Source of the DNA: Kineococcus aurantiacus | GTDB taxonomy: Bacteria; Actinomycetota; Actinomycetes; Actinomycetales; Kineococcaceae | Length of the DNA stretch: 64,000 nt | Reading direction: 5' to 3' | Assembly (NCBI RefSeq): GCF_013409345.1 | Contig: NZ_JACCBB010000001.1 | Span: forward strand, 3,596,001 to 3,660,000 | In this document: positions 25,681 to 33,464 of the stretch, piece after piece | Layout: each line of letters starts with the position of its first letter | How positions within the stretch are numbered: position 1 is the stretch's first letter | Made by a program: the position numbers and the translations under genes | The notes under the pieces: model-generated | Told to the model about the DNA's origin: nothing | The model's database searches: none | The model's input: the letters and a program-made list of their open reading frames with translations, nothing else

Positions 25681-26511
25681 ATGGAGAGCAAGAACCCGGT
25701 CTTCGCCCGCAGCGGCGAGTGGAAGCGGGGTGGCTACGCGACGTTCGACGCCCCGAGCTCGGCGCAGCCCCCGCGCCCCGCCGACGCGTCCGCCCGCACG
25801 CTCGAGGACTGGTACGCCAAGCCGTCCGCCACCCCGTCCCAGTCGCGCCGCATGACCCTGGACGACGTCGTCGTCCGCACGGCCTCGCTGTTCGTCGTGC
25901 TGCTCGCCGGTGCCGCCGGGGGCTACCTCGGGGTCACCCGCGGCGGGATGGGGTTCGGCATCGTCCTCGTCCCCGCCCTCGTGGCGATGGTCCTGGGCCT
26001 GTGGGCGCAGATGTCCCGCAAGGTCCGCCCCGGCGTGATGTTCGCCTACGCGGCCCTCGAGGGCGTGTTCGTCGGCGGCATCTCGGCGTTCTACGCCTCG
26101 CTGTACGACGGCATCATCGGGCAGGCCGTCCTCGGCACGCTCGCCGCCTTCACCGGCATGCTGCTCGCCTACAAGACCGGCGTGATCCGCAACAGCCCCC
26201 GCTTCACCAAGGTGCTGCTCATCGCGGGCATCGGGTACGGCGTGTTCGCCCTCGCCAACCTCGTCGCCTCGCTCGCGGGCTGGGGCAACGTCTACGCCGG
26301 CAACGGCTTCCTGGCCGTCGTCGTCAGCGCCTTCGGCGTCGTCCTGGCCTCGCTGTTCCTGGTCCTGGACTTCGACCACATCGAGCAGGGCATCCGCAAC
26401 GGCCTGCCGGTCCGGGAGAGCTGGCGCGCCGGCTTCGGCCTCATGGTGACGCTGGTCTGGCTGTACCTGGAGATCCTGCGCCTGGTCGCCATCCTGCGCG
26501 GCAACGACTGA
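25681..26511 (+). CDS. Bax inhibitor-1/YccA family membrane protein
   Basis: A 276-residue integral membrane protein with an ~55-residue soluble N terminus (opening MESKNPVFARSG and reaching DDVVVRTASL) and about seven membrane helices. The N-terminal NPVFARSG segment, the FAYAALEGVFVGGIS helix and the late VLDFDHIEQGI with its Asp residues are typical of the actinobacterial BI-1 branch. Relatives are pH-sensitive calcium leak channels; the role here is unproven. ATG at 25681 has a strong GGAGGGG ribosome site. It is followed closely by a small gene that may be co-transcribed. Confidence 0.9.
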   Translation: MESKNPVFARSGEWKRGGYATFDAPSSAQPPRPADASARTLEDWYAKPSATPSQSRRMTLDDVVVRTASLFVVLLAGAAGGYLGVTRGGMGFGIVLVPALVAMVLGLWAQMSRKVRPGVMFAYAALEGVFVGGISAFYASLYDGIIGQAVLGTLAAFTGMLLAYKTGVIRNSPRFTKVLLIAGIGYGVFALANLVASLAGWGNVYAGNGFLAVVVSAFGVVLASLFLVLDFDHIEQGIRNGLPVRESWRAGFGLMVTLVWLYLEILRLVAILRGND

Positions 26512-26516
26512 CCTCC

Positions 26517-26861
26517 TTGCCCGACCCCGACGAGCTCGGCGCGCTGGAACGTCAGCGCGCCGAGCTCTCGCGCGTCCTGGGCCTGCAGGCCGACCGGGTC
26601 CGCGGTCTGCCGCTGAGCCGCCTGGACCGATCCCGCGACGGCGCGCCCTCGGCCGCGGACGTGGTCCGGCAGGCCGCCCAGGAGCTGGCCGACCTCGCCG
26701 CCGACGCCGAGGGGCGTGAGCGGCGGCCCCTGCCGGTCCTGGCCACCCACGGCCTCGGCGACCAGCTCGCCGTCGTGGGCCGCGACGTGGTCCGTTCCGG
26801 CGCGGCCACCCACCTCGCGGCCGCGCACGACGTCCTCGCGCGGGTGCGGGGAGCGCTGTGA
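26517..26861 (+). CDS. Small hypothetical protein, TTG start
   Basis: A 114-residue soluble, Ala/Leu/Arg-rich protein that I do not recognise. The frame starts with TTG at 26517, five bases after the stop of the BI-1 gene, and shows the third-position GC bias of real genes here. It opens PDPDELGALERQRAELSRVLGL, a likely amphipathic helix, followed by a second helical region and VLATHGLGDQLAVVGRDVV. No ribosome site is visible, so translation may depend on coupling to the BI-1 gene. A shorter form from an internal GTG is possible. No function is proposed. Confidence 0.55.
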   Translation: MPDPDELGALERQRAELSRVLGLQADRVRGLPLSRLDRSRDGAPSAADVVRQAAQELADLAADAEGRERRPLPVLATHGLGDQLAVVGRDVVRSGAATHLAAAHDVLARVRGAL

Positions 26862-26869
26862 CCCGTGCT

Positions 26870-26887
26870 CGACCACCGCGGTGGTCG
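26870..26887. repeat. 18-bp perfect palindrome between the hypothetical gene and cbs
   Basis: CGACCACCGCGGTGGTCG is a perfect palindrome, 9 bases past one stop and about 55 bases before the cystathionine beta-synthase start. It could be a short terminator stem or an operator; with no loop bases a dimeric-protein site is somewhat more natural. Nothing more can be said. Confidence 0.4.
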
Positions 26888-26942
26888 ACCGCCGGGGCGC
26901 GGGCGTGACCGGCGGCCCGGCGGGGTGCGGGATGATGGGGGC

Positions 26943-28307
26943 ATGCGCTACGCCGAGACCGTCGTCGACCTCGTGGGCGGAACCCCGCTGGTCAAGCTCA
27001 ACCGGGTCACCGAGGGCCTGTCCTGCACCGTCCTGGCCAAGGTCGAGTACCTGAACCCGGGCGGGTCGGTGAAGGACCGCATCGCGACCCGCATGATCGA
27101 GGCCGCCGAGGCCGAGGGGCTGCTCAAGCCGGGCGGGACCATCGTCGAGCCCACGTCGGGCAACACCGGGGTCGGCCTCGCGCTCGTGGCCCAGCAGCGC
27201 GGCTACCGCTGCGTGTTCGTGTGCCCCGACAAGGTCGGCGTCGACAAGCGCAACGTCCTCAAGGCCTACGGCGCCGAGGTCGTCGTCTGCCCGACGGCCG
27301 TGCCGCCGGAGGACCCGCAGTCGTACTACTCCGTCTCCGACCGCCTCGTGCGCGAGATCGAGGGCGCCTGGAAGCCGAACCAGTACGCCAACGTCCACGG
27401 GCCCCGCAGCCACTACGAGACGACCGGCCCGGAGATCTGGGCCGACACCGAGGGCAGGGTCACGCACTTCGTGACCGGCGTCGGGACCGGCGGCACGATC
27501 ACCGGGACGGGCCGCTACCTCAAGGAGCAGGGCCCCGTCCGCGTCATCGGCGCCGACCCGGAGGGGTCGGTGTACTCCGGCGGGACCGGCCGCCCGTACC
27601 TCGTCGAGGGCGTGGGGGAGGACTTCTGGCCCAGCGCCTACGACCCGTCGGTCCCCGACGAGATCATCGCCGTCTCCGACGCCGACTCCTTCGCCATGAC
27701 GCGGCGCCTGGCCCGCGAGGAGGGGCTGCTCGTGGGCGGCTCGTGCGGCATGGCCGTCGTCGCCGCCCTGCGCGCGGCGAAGGACCTCGGCCCCGACGAC
27801 GTCGTGGTCGTGCTGCTGCCCGACGGCGGCCGCGGCTACCTCGGCAAGATCTTCAACGACGACTGGATGTCCTCCTACGGGTTCCTGGACTCCGGCGAGG
27901 GCGGTACGGCCGGTGACGTGCTGCGCCACAAGACCGCCGGGCTGCCCGCGCTGGTGCACACGCACCCGACCGAGACCGTCCACGACGTCATCGAGATCAT
28001 GCGCGAGTACGGCGTCTCGCAGCTGCCCGTCGTGGGCGCCGAGCCGCCCGTCATGGCCGGTGAGATCGCCGGGGCCGTCAACGAGCGGGCCATCCTCGAC
28101 GCCCTGTTCACTGGCCGGGCGAAGATGTCGGACGCGGTGAGCGCGCACATGGGCCCGCCGCTGCCGCTGGTCGGCTCCGGGCAGACCGTCGCGGACGCCC
28201 GCGAGGTGTTCTCCCGCGCCGACGCGGCCGTCGTGGTCGAGGACGGCAAGCCCGTCGGGGTCATCACCCGCCACGACCTGCTGGCCTGGTTGGCGCTGTC
28301 CCACTGA
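26943..28307 (+). CDS. cbs: Cystathionine beta-synthase
   Basis: A 454-residue PLP enzyme that joins serine (or O-acetylserine) and homocysteine into cystathionine, the first step of reverse transsulfuration. The catalytic domain carries the PLP lysine in PGGSVKDRIA near 40-47, EPTSGNTGVGLA and GTGGTITGTGRYLK. A pair of CBS domains fills about 330-454 (VHDVIEIMREYGVSQLPVV and VVVEDGKPVGVITRHDLL) and probably binds an adenosyl ligand. There is no N-terminal haem domain, as expected for bacteria. The ATG follows 6 bases after GATGAT. Together with the gamma-synthase at 38.6 kb it gives the cell cystathionine metabolism. Confidence 0.94.
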   Translation: MRYAETVVDLVGGTPLVKLNRVTEGLSCTVLAKVEYLNPGGSVKDRIATRMIEAAEAEGLLKPGGTIVEPTSGNTGVGLALVAQQRGYRCVFVCPDKVGVDKRNVLKAYGAEVVVCPTAVPPEDPQSYYSVSDRLVREIEGAWKPNQYANVHGPRSHYETTGPEIWADTEGRVTHFVTGVGTGGTITGTGRYLKEQGPVRVIGADPEGSVYSGGTGRPYLVEGVGEDFWPSAYDPSVPDEIIAVSDADSFAMTRRLAREEGLLVGGSCGMAVVAALRAAKDLGPDDVVVVLLPDGGRGYLGKIFNDDWMSSYGFLDSGEGGTAGDVLRHKTAGLPALVHTHPTETVHDVIEIMREYGVSQLPVVGAEPPVMAGEIAGAVNERAILDALFTGRAKMSDAVSAHMGPPLPLVGSGQTVADAREVFSRADAAVVVEDGKPVGVITRHDLLAWLALSH

Positions 28308-28320
28308 CCCGCTGACCCAC

Positions 28321-28358
28321 CGCGTGGCCGGGCCCCCGGGCGGGGGCCCGGCCACGCG
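28321..28358. terminator. Bidirectional hairpin terminator
   Basis: A perfect 17-bp stem (28321-28337 with 28342-28358; left arm begins CGCGTGGCCGGG) has a 4-base loop. It lies between the convergent cbs and ABC permease genes. Confidence 0.85.
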
Positions 28359-28363
28359 TGGTC

Positions 28364-29578
28364 TCAGTAGCGGATCGCGTCGATGACCTTCGCGCGCACC
28401 GCCATCGTCGCCGGCACGACACCGGCGAGGGCACCGACGGCCGTGGCCGCCAGCAGCCCCTCGACGGCCGCGGCCACCGGGAACGGCGGGACGTCCTCCA
28501 GGGTCAGCCCCACCGGCAGCACCGCCTCCAGCGGGAAGTTGGAGACGAGGACGATCGAGAGCACCACCGCGAGGAAGCCCGCGACGAACGTCGCCGCGAC
28601 GCTCTCGAGCAGGACGGCGAAGAACACCCGCCCACCCGTGGCCCCGAAGCTGCGCCGCACCCCGATCTCGCGGATGCGCTGGCGCACCGTGACCAGGCCG
28701 ACGTTCAGCACGCCGATGCCGCCCAGCAGCAGCGCGAACACCCCCACCCCGCGCACGCCGTAGGCCAGGACGGCGTCGACGATCCCCAGCTCGGCCCCGG
28801 CGTCGGCGCGGGAGACGTACACCGAGAACCCCGGCAGGCTCGACTGCACCTCCGTCTGCAGGGCCTGCGTCAGCGCGTCGACGTCGGTGTCGGGGACCCA
28901 CACCTCCAGGCTCGGGGTCGACCCGTACAGCGGGTCGGTGAGGTTCCAGCGGGACACGGCCGAGTTCAGCACCCACGCCTGCGGGGACGTCGGGTCGCTG
29001 CCGGTGGGGTTCGCCACGCCGACGACGGTCGCCGTGACGGGGGTGTCGCCCCCCAGGACCACCGTGGGCGGGTTCGCCGCGTCGAAGGCGCCGACCTGGG
29101 CCAGGAAGCCGTCGTTGACGACGAGCCGGGGCGAGAAGGCGGCGTCGTCGGCCGCGGTGAACCAGCGGCCGTCGGCGACGACCACGCGGTGCATCGTGCC
29201 GTAGCTGGGGTCGACGGCGGTGGCCGGGACCAGTTGCGTCCCGGCCGGGAACCGGGCCGTGAGCTGGGTGTACGCCGTCTGGCCCCACCAGCCGATCTCG
29301 TGGCGGTCGGCGGCGGCCGCGAAGGCCCGCGCGGCCTCCTGCGCGGTCTGCGGGGTGGACGGGGAGACGGGGGAGGCGTCGACGCGCAGCGTGGCGGGGC
29401 GGCCGCCGGCGCGTTCGGAGCTCTCGCCGATGATCTGGCGGCCCATGTCCCCGACGGCCGTGATGGTCGTCATCGCGAACACCGCGAGGAACACCCCGAC
29501 GAGGGACAGCACCACGCGGACGCGGTTGACGCGGATCTCGCTCCACGCCTCCGTGACCGCCGCGAGCAGGCCGATCAC
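28364..29578 (-). CDS. MacB-like ABC exporter permease (FtsX fold)
   Basis: A 404-residue permease with one N-terminal helix (about 18-42, VRVVLSLVGVFLAVFAMTT), an extracytoplasmic domain of ~230 residues and three C-terminal helices (VFALLLGGIGVLNVGLVTV; VLLESVAATFVAGFLAVVL; a final one before VIDAIRY). QRIREIGVRRSFGATGGRVF is the classical MacB/LolC coupling segment. Such mechanotransmission exporters expel peptides, antibiotics or lipids using the ATPase and adaptor encoded just upstream. GTG at 29578 overlaps the ATPase stop. The substrate is unknown. Confidence 0.9.
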   Translation of the reverse strand: MIGLLAAVTEAWSEIRVNRVRVVLSLVGVFLAVFAMTTITAVGDMGRQIIGESSERAGGRPATLRVDASPVSPSTPQTAQEAARAFAAAADRHEIGWWGQTAYTQLTARFPAGTQLVPATAVDPSYGTMHRVVVADGRWFTAADDAAFSPRLVVNDGFLAQVGAFDAANPPTVVLGGDTPVTATVVGVANPTGSDPTSPQAWVLNSAVSRWNLTDPLYGSTPSLEVWVPDTDVDALTQALQTEVQSSLPGFSVYVSRADAGAELGIVDAVLAYGVRGVGVFALLLGGIGVLNVGLVTVRQRIREIGVRRSFGATGGRVFFAVLLESVAATFVAGFLAVVLSIVLVSNFPLEAVLPVGLTLEDVPPFPVAAAVEGLLAATAVGALAGVVPATMAVRAKVIDAIRY

Positions 29579-30303
29579 AGGGTCTCCCGGTGGGCGGTGG
29601 CGCTGGCCACGGCGTCGGCCGTGATCTCGGTGAGGACGCCGTGGTCGAGGCGGAACCGCCGGTCGGCGCGCGCGGCGACCGACAGGTCGTGGGTGATGGT
29701 CACCAGGGTCGTGCCCTCGTCGCGCACGAGTTCCTCCAGGACGTCCATGACCGCCGACCCGGTGTCGACGTCGAGGGCGCCGGTGGGTTCGTCGGCCAGC
29801 AGGACGCGGGGGCGGCGGACGAGGCTGCGGGCCAGCGCGACGCGCTGCTGCTCACCGCCGGACAGCTTCTCGGGCATGGTGTCCAGGCGGTGCCCCAGGC
29901 CGACGCGTTCCAGCATGTCCCGGGCGATCCGTCTGCGGTGCAAGAACTCCCGGCTGGAGCCGTAGAGCAGCGGGTTGGCGACGTTCTCGGTCGCGGTGCG
30001 GCCGGGGAGCAGGTTGAACTGCTGGAACACGAAGCCGAAGGTCTGCCCGCGCAGCTTCGCCGTGCGCCGGTTCGAGCGCGCCGCGACGGGGCGGCCGTCG
30101 AGCAGGTACTCCCCGGAGGTGGGCGCGTCGAGGAGGCCGACGATGTTCAGCAGCGTCGACTTGCCCGACCCGGACCGGCCGACGACGGCGACGTGCTCGC
30201 CGCGCGCCACGTGCAGGTCGACGCCGGTGAGGATGTGCAGGTCCTCCCCGTCGGGCAGCCGCACGCTGCGGCTGACCCGCGTGAGGGAGACCACCGGGTC
30301 CAT
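29575..30303 (-). CDS. ABC transporter ATP-binding protein (MacB/LolD type)
   Basis: A 242-residue ATPase: Walker A GRSGSGKST, Q-loop in VFQQFNLLPGRT, signature LSGGEQQRVALARSLV, Walker B VLLADEPTGALD and the H-loop in TITHDLSVAAR. The phrase FNLLPGRTATENVANPLLY is typical of the LolD/MacB/FtsE branch that powers FtsX-fold permeases. The ATG at 30303 overlaps the adaptor stop (TGATG) and its stop overlaps the permease start, so the three are translated as a unit. Confidence 0.95.
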   Translation of the reverse strand: MDPVVSLTRVSRSVRLPDGEDLHILTGVDLHVARGEHVAVVGRSGSGKSTLLNIVGLLDAPTSGEYLLDGRPVAARSNRRTAKLRGQTFGFVFQQFNLLPGRTATENVANPLLYGSSREFLHRRRIARDMLERVGLGHRLDTMPEKLSGGEQQRVALARSLVRRPRVLLADEPTGALDVDTGSAVMDVLEELVRDEGTTLVTITHDLSVAARADRRFRLDHGVLTEITADAVASATAHRETL

Positions 30304-31325
30304 CAGGACCCCGCCCCGTACGCCCCGCCGGGCCCGGCGGGGGTGTCGGTGCCCGGGACGAACTGCAGGATCCGCTGGCCCTCGGTGAGGCCGCCGGTGA
30401 CCTCGACGTCCTCGCCGTCGGTCAGGCCCAGGGTGACCTCGGTCTCGGTCCGCGTGCCGTCCTCGGCGACGGTCCAGACCGTGCCGGTGCCGACGCTGCC
30501 CTGCACGGCGGTGACGGGGACCAGCAGGACGCCGGTGGCGGTCCCGGCGGTCACGTCGAGGGTCGCGGACAACCCCGGGAACACCTGGACGTCCGGTGGC
30601 ACGGCGCAGCTGACGTTCGCGCCGGTCATCGAGGACGAGGGGTCGGCGTAGGGGTCGGCGTAGGGGTCGGCGCACCCCTGGTCGGGGGTGGGGGACTGCC
30701 GGGTCGCGGCCGGGTTCCCGGTGCGCAACCCGGTGCACGCGAAGGTGCCCGGGCCGCCGGGGACGGTGACCTGCGCCGTCGTGGGCGGGGCGAGGAGCCG
30801 GTACTGCTGGGCCTGCGTCAGCGGGGCGGAGACCGTGAGGGTGCCCGGGCTGACGGTCGCGACGTCGTCGCCGACGCTCACGGCCTGACCCGGCAGGACG
30901 TCGAGGGTGGCCAGTTCCCCGGCCACGGGCGAGGTCACCGCCACGGTCCTCGTCGTGGGCTGCGCGGGCGGGGCGGCCGGGTCGGTGGGGGCGGGGGGTT
31001 CGACGGTGACCGTCACCGTGAACAGGGGGGTGCCCTCCTGGACGGCGTCGCCCACCGCGGCGCGGACCCTGGCGACCTCGCCGGTGGCCGTGGACCTCAC
31101 GGTCGCGGCGGGGTCGGCCGCGATGGTGCCCTGCAGGGTGACGGTGTTCGTGACGTCCCCGCGCGTGACGACGGCGGCCGGCGGTTCCACGACGGCGGAC
31201 GGGCTCGCGGCGGCGCCGGTGTCCCGGTCGGGGCGCGCGAAGGCGATCCACAGCAGGGCGATCGCGATGAGCGTCCAGACGACCAGCCTGAGCGCGGGGA
31301 AGACGACGGTGCGGACGACACCCAC
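30303..31325 (-). CDS. Membrane-fusion-like adaptor of ABC exporter
   Basis: A 340-residue HlyD/MacA-like periplasmic adaptor. One helix near 10-28 anchors it; then VVTRGDVTNTVTLQG and ATVRSTATGEVARVRAAVGDAVQEGTPLF form the split lipoyl-like half motif, with a second half at AVTSPVAGELATLDVLPGQAVSVGD. The C-terminal part has LLVPVTAVQG and EVTGGLTEGQRIL, usual in MacA relatives. A triple Ala-Asp-Pro-Tyr stretch near residue 220 comes from a 12-bp tandem repeat. GTG at 31325 has a GGAGGT site. It is first in the operon with ATPase and permease. In a monoderm cell it would couple to the wall side only. Confidence 0.87.
   Translation of the reverse strand: MGVVRTVVFPALRLVVWTLIAIALLWIAFARPDRDTGAAASPSAVVEPPAAVVTRGDVTNTVTLQGTIAADPAATVRSTATGEVARVRAAVGDAVQEGTPLFTVTVTVEPPAPTDPAAPPAQPTTRTVAVTSPVAGELATLDVLPGQAVSVGDDVATVSPGTLTVSAPLTQAQQYRLLAPPTTAQVTVPGGPGTFACTGLRTGNPAATRQSPTPDQGCADPYADPYADPSSSMTGANVSCAVPPDVQVFPGLSATLDVTAGTATGVLLVPVTAVQGSVGTGTVWTVAEDGTRTETEVTLGLTDGEDVEVTGGLTEGQRILQFVPGTDTPAGPGGAYGAGS
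30638..30673. repeat. Three tandem 12-bp repeats in adaptor gene
   Basis: Three consecutive copies of AGGGGTCGGCGT (the third ends in C) encode repeated Tyr/Cys-Ala-Asp-Pro units on the minus strand. Being a multiple of three, copy-number change would keep the reading frame. Confidence 0.8.
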
Positions 31326-31467
31326 GGCGACACCTCCGGTCGGGCGTCCGGGTGTCGTCGGTGCACGGTGCGGGCCGCCGTTCCCCCGAGCGGCTGGGCC
31401 GGAACCTAGCAGTGCCGCAGCGGCCCCCGGGGGAGGTCCCGGGAACCTCCACGAACCGCGTCGGCGG

Positions 31468-32232
31468 TCACGGGTTCAACCACCGGCGCAGGGTGGAGGC
31501 CTCCCGCGCGAGCACCGCCGGGTCGTCCCCGGGGACGAACTCGACCAGGACGTCGTGGTCGCGGCCGTGGTCGTGGCCGTCGTCGCGCAGGAGGGCGATC
31601 GCGTGCCGCCACAACGACTCCCGCGAGGCCAGCGGGTTCCGCGTCGTGCCGGGGGCCCAGGAGAACGCGTGCACGGTGCTGGTGCGGGGGAGCAGCACCG
31701 CCAGCTCGGTCAGGGCGTCGTCGTCGGGGGCGTCGACCGTGGGCTGCCAGTAGGTGGTCAGGGCCGGCGCCCCCACGAGGTCGTCGACCTCCTCGAGCAG
31801 GAGCAGGGTCGAGGCGGTGGTGTCGGTGAGGGTCCCGCCGTGGGACTCGGTGCCGACCTCGACCCCGGCGTCGGCGGCCCGGCGCACGGCGTCGGCCAGC
31901 GCGGTGACGACGGGTACGCGGTCGGCGCCCGCCGAGCCGCGGTCCCCGGCCCAGACCCGGATCCGCGGGGCGCCCAGGGCCACGGCCGTGGCCAGGACGT
32001 CGGCGAAGCCGTCGTGCACGCCGGCGCGGAAGTAGGAACCGTAGGAGGCCACGGTCAGCCCGGCGCCGGCGGTGCGGGCCGCGACGGAGCGGGCGGTGGC
32101 GAGGTCGCCGGCGGGGACGTGGACGTCGGCGCCCCACTCCACCGCGGCGAGCCCGGCGCGCGCGGCGAGGTCCAGGACACCGTCGGCGTCGAGCTGCCGG
32201 TAGGTGATCGAGCACAGCCCCGGAGTCAGCAC
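31468..32232 (-). CDS. Sugar phosphate isomerase/epimerase (TIM-barrel, AP-endonuclease-2 fold)
   Basis: A 254-residue protein of the xylose-isomerase-like TIM-barrel family. It opens LTPGLCSITYRQLDADGVLDLAARAGLAAVEWG and has typical barrel strands (LTVASYGSYF, IRVWAGD, VEVGTESHGG, VLVEFVPGD) with Glu/His/Asp residues placed to bind a metal. Members interconvert keto and aldo sugars or epimerise inositol-type compounds. It is divergent from a Gfo/Idh and DUF993 pair across a LacI-type operator, so it probably acts in the same catabolic route. GTG at 32232 lies after an AAGGAT stretch. Confidence 0.82.
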   Translation of the reverse strand: MLTPGLCSITYRQLDADGVLDLAARAGLAAVEWGADVHVPAGDLATARSVAARTAGAGLTVASYGSYFRAGVHDGFADVLATAVALGAPRIRVWAGDRGSAGADRVPVVTALADAVRRAADAGVEVGTESHGGTLTDTTASTLLLLEEVDDLVGAPALTTYWQPTVDAPDDDALTELAVLLPRTSTVHAFSWAPGTTRNPLASRESLWRHAIALLRDDGHDHGRDHDVLVEFVPGDDPAVLAREASTLRRWLNP

Positions 32233-32267
32233 GCGGGGGATCCTTGCACGGCGCGCCCCTGCTGGCC

Positions 32268-32273
32268 TAGCCT
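32268..32273 (+). promoter_or_regulatory. -10 box of the Gfo/Idh-DUF993 operon
   Basis: TAGCCT fits TAnnnT and lies directly next to the LacI-like operator, which would cover the transcription start. The gene has a separate ribosome site, AGGAGGAGG, before ATG at 32316. Confidence 0.45.
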
Positions 32274-32275
32274 TT

Positions 32276-32291
32276 TGGAAAGCGCATTCCC
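32276..32291. promoter_or_regulatory. LacI-family-type operator
   Basis: TGGAAAGCGCATTCCC is an imperfect palindrome (GGAA-x-GCGC-x-TTCC in outline, with one mismatched pair and a central CG) resembling LacI/GalR-family operators. It sits between the divergent isomerase and Gfo/Idh genes and overlaps the probable start point of the latter. No LacI regulator gene is in the window. Confidence 0.55.
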
Positions 32292-32315
32292 GACACGAGC
32301 CAGGAGGAGGCCGCG

Positions 32316-33464
32316 ATGGTGCAACGCCTCGGGGTGGTCATGAACGGTGTCACCGGACGGATGGGGTACCGCCAGCACCTGCTGCGGTCGGTCCTGGCCA
32401 TCCGCGAGCAGGGCGGCGTGGAACTGCCCGACGGCTCGCGCGTCCAGCTCGAACCGCTGCTCGTCGGCCGGTCGGAGGACAAGCTGCGCGACATCGCCCA
32501 GCGGCACGGCCTCGACCGCTGGACCACCGACCTCGACGCGGCCCTGGCCGACGACGACTACCCGCTGTACTTCGACGCGCAGCTCACCTCCGCGCGCGAG
32601 CGCTCCGTCCTGGCGGCCGTCGCCGCCGGCCGGCACGTCTACACCGAGAAACCCACCGCGGAGACCCTCGAGGGCGCGGTCGGCCTGGCCCGCGCCGCCA
32701 CCCGCGCCGGCGTCAAGAACGGCGTCGTGCACGACAAGCTCTTCCTGCCGGGCCTGGTGAAGCTGAAGCGGCTCGTGGACTCGGGGTTCTTCGGCGAGAT
32801 CCTCTCCGTGCGCGGGGAGTTCGGGTACTGGGTCTTCGAGGGCGACTGGCAGCCCGCGCAGCGCCCCAGCTGGAACTACCGCGCCGAGGACGGCGGCGGC
32901 ATCGTCGCCGACATGTTCTGCCACTGGAACTACGTCCTGGAGCAGACCGTCGCCCCCGTCGAGGCCGTCACCGCCAAGGCCGTCACGCACGTCCCCGTCC
33001 GCCACGACGAGAACGGCGAGGCCTACAAGGCCACGGCCGACGACGCCGCCTACGCCATCTTCGAGCTGGAGGGCGGGATCGTCGCCCAGCTGAACTCCTC
33101 CTGGGCCGTGCGCGTCGACCGCGACGAGCTCGTCGAGTTCCAGGTCGACGGGACCCTCGGCAGCGCCGTCGCCGGGTTGTGGGGCTGCCGCGTGCAGCCG
33201 CGGTCGGCGACGCCGAGGGCCGTGTGGAACCCCGACCTGCCCGAGCAGCACCGCTACCGCGACGATTGGCTCACCGTCCCGGACAACACCGTGTTCGACA
33301 ACGGGTTCAAGGCGCAGTGGGAGCAGTTCGTCCGGCACGTCGTGGCCGACACCCCGCACCCGTACGACTTCCTCTCCGGCGCCCGGGGCGTGCGGCTGGC
33401 GCAGGCCGGCCTGCAGTCCTCCGCGCAGGGCCGGCGCGTGGAGCTGCAGGAGATCTCGCTGTGA
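32316..33464 (+). CDS. Gfo/Idh/MocA family oxidoreductase
   Basis: A 382-residue NAD(P)-dependent sugar or inositol dehydrogenase. The N-terminal Rossmann fold starts LGVVMNGVTGRMGYRQHL, an atypical nucleotide loop for the family (G-x-x-GRMG rather than GxGxxG). YTEKPTAETLEGA holds the EKP lysine motif, and GGGIVADMFCHWNYVLEQ supplies the catalytic His region. ATG at 32316 has a strong AGGAGGAGG site. The stop overlaps the DUF993 start. It probably oxidises a hydroxyl of the carbohydrate handled by this cluster; the substrate is unknown. Confidence 0.87.
   Translation: MVQRLGVVMNGVTGRMGYRQHLLRSVLAIREQGGVELPDGSRVQLEPLLVGRSEDKLRDIAQRHGLDRWTTDLDAALADDDYPLYFDAQLTSARERSVLAAVAAGRHVYTEKPTAETLEGAVGLARAATRAGVKNGVVHDKLFLPGLVKLKRLVDSGFFGEILSVRGEFGYWVFEGDWQPAQRPSWNYRAEDGGGIVADMFCHWNYVLEQTVAPVEAVTAKAVTHVPVRHDENGEAYKATADDAAYAIFELEGGIVAQLNSSWAVRVDRDELVEFQVDGTLGSAVAGLWGCRVQPRSATPRAVWNPDLPEQHRYRDDWLTVPDNTVFDNGFKAQWEQFVRHVVADTPHPYDFLSGARGVRLAQAGLQSSAQGRRVELQEISL

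Noticed and set aside
32201-32217. Another copy of the GGTGATCGAGCAC repeat
   Set aside because: It lies in the isomerase coding region and encodes the conserved CSITYR start of that protein, so the match is coincidental.
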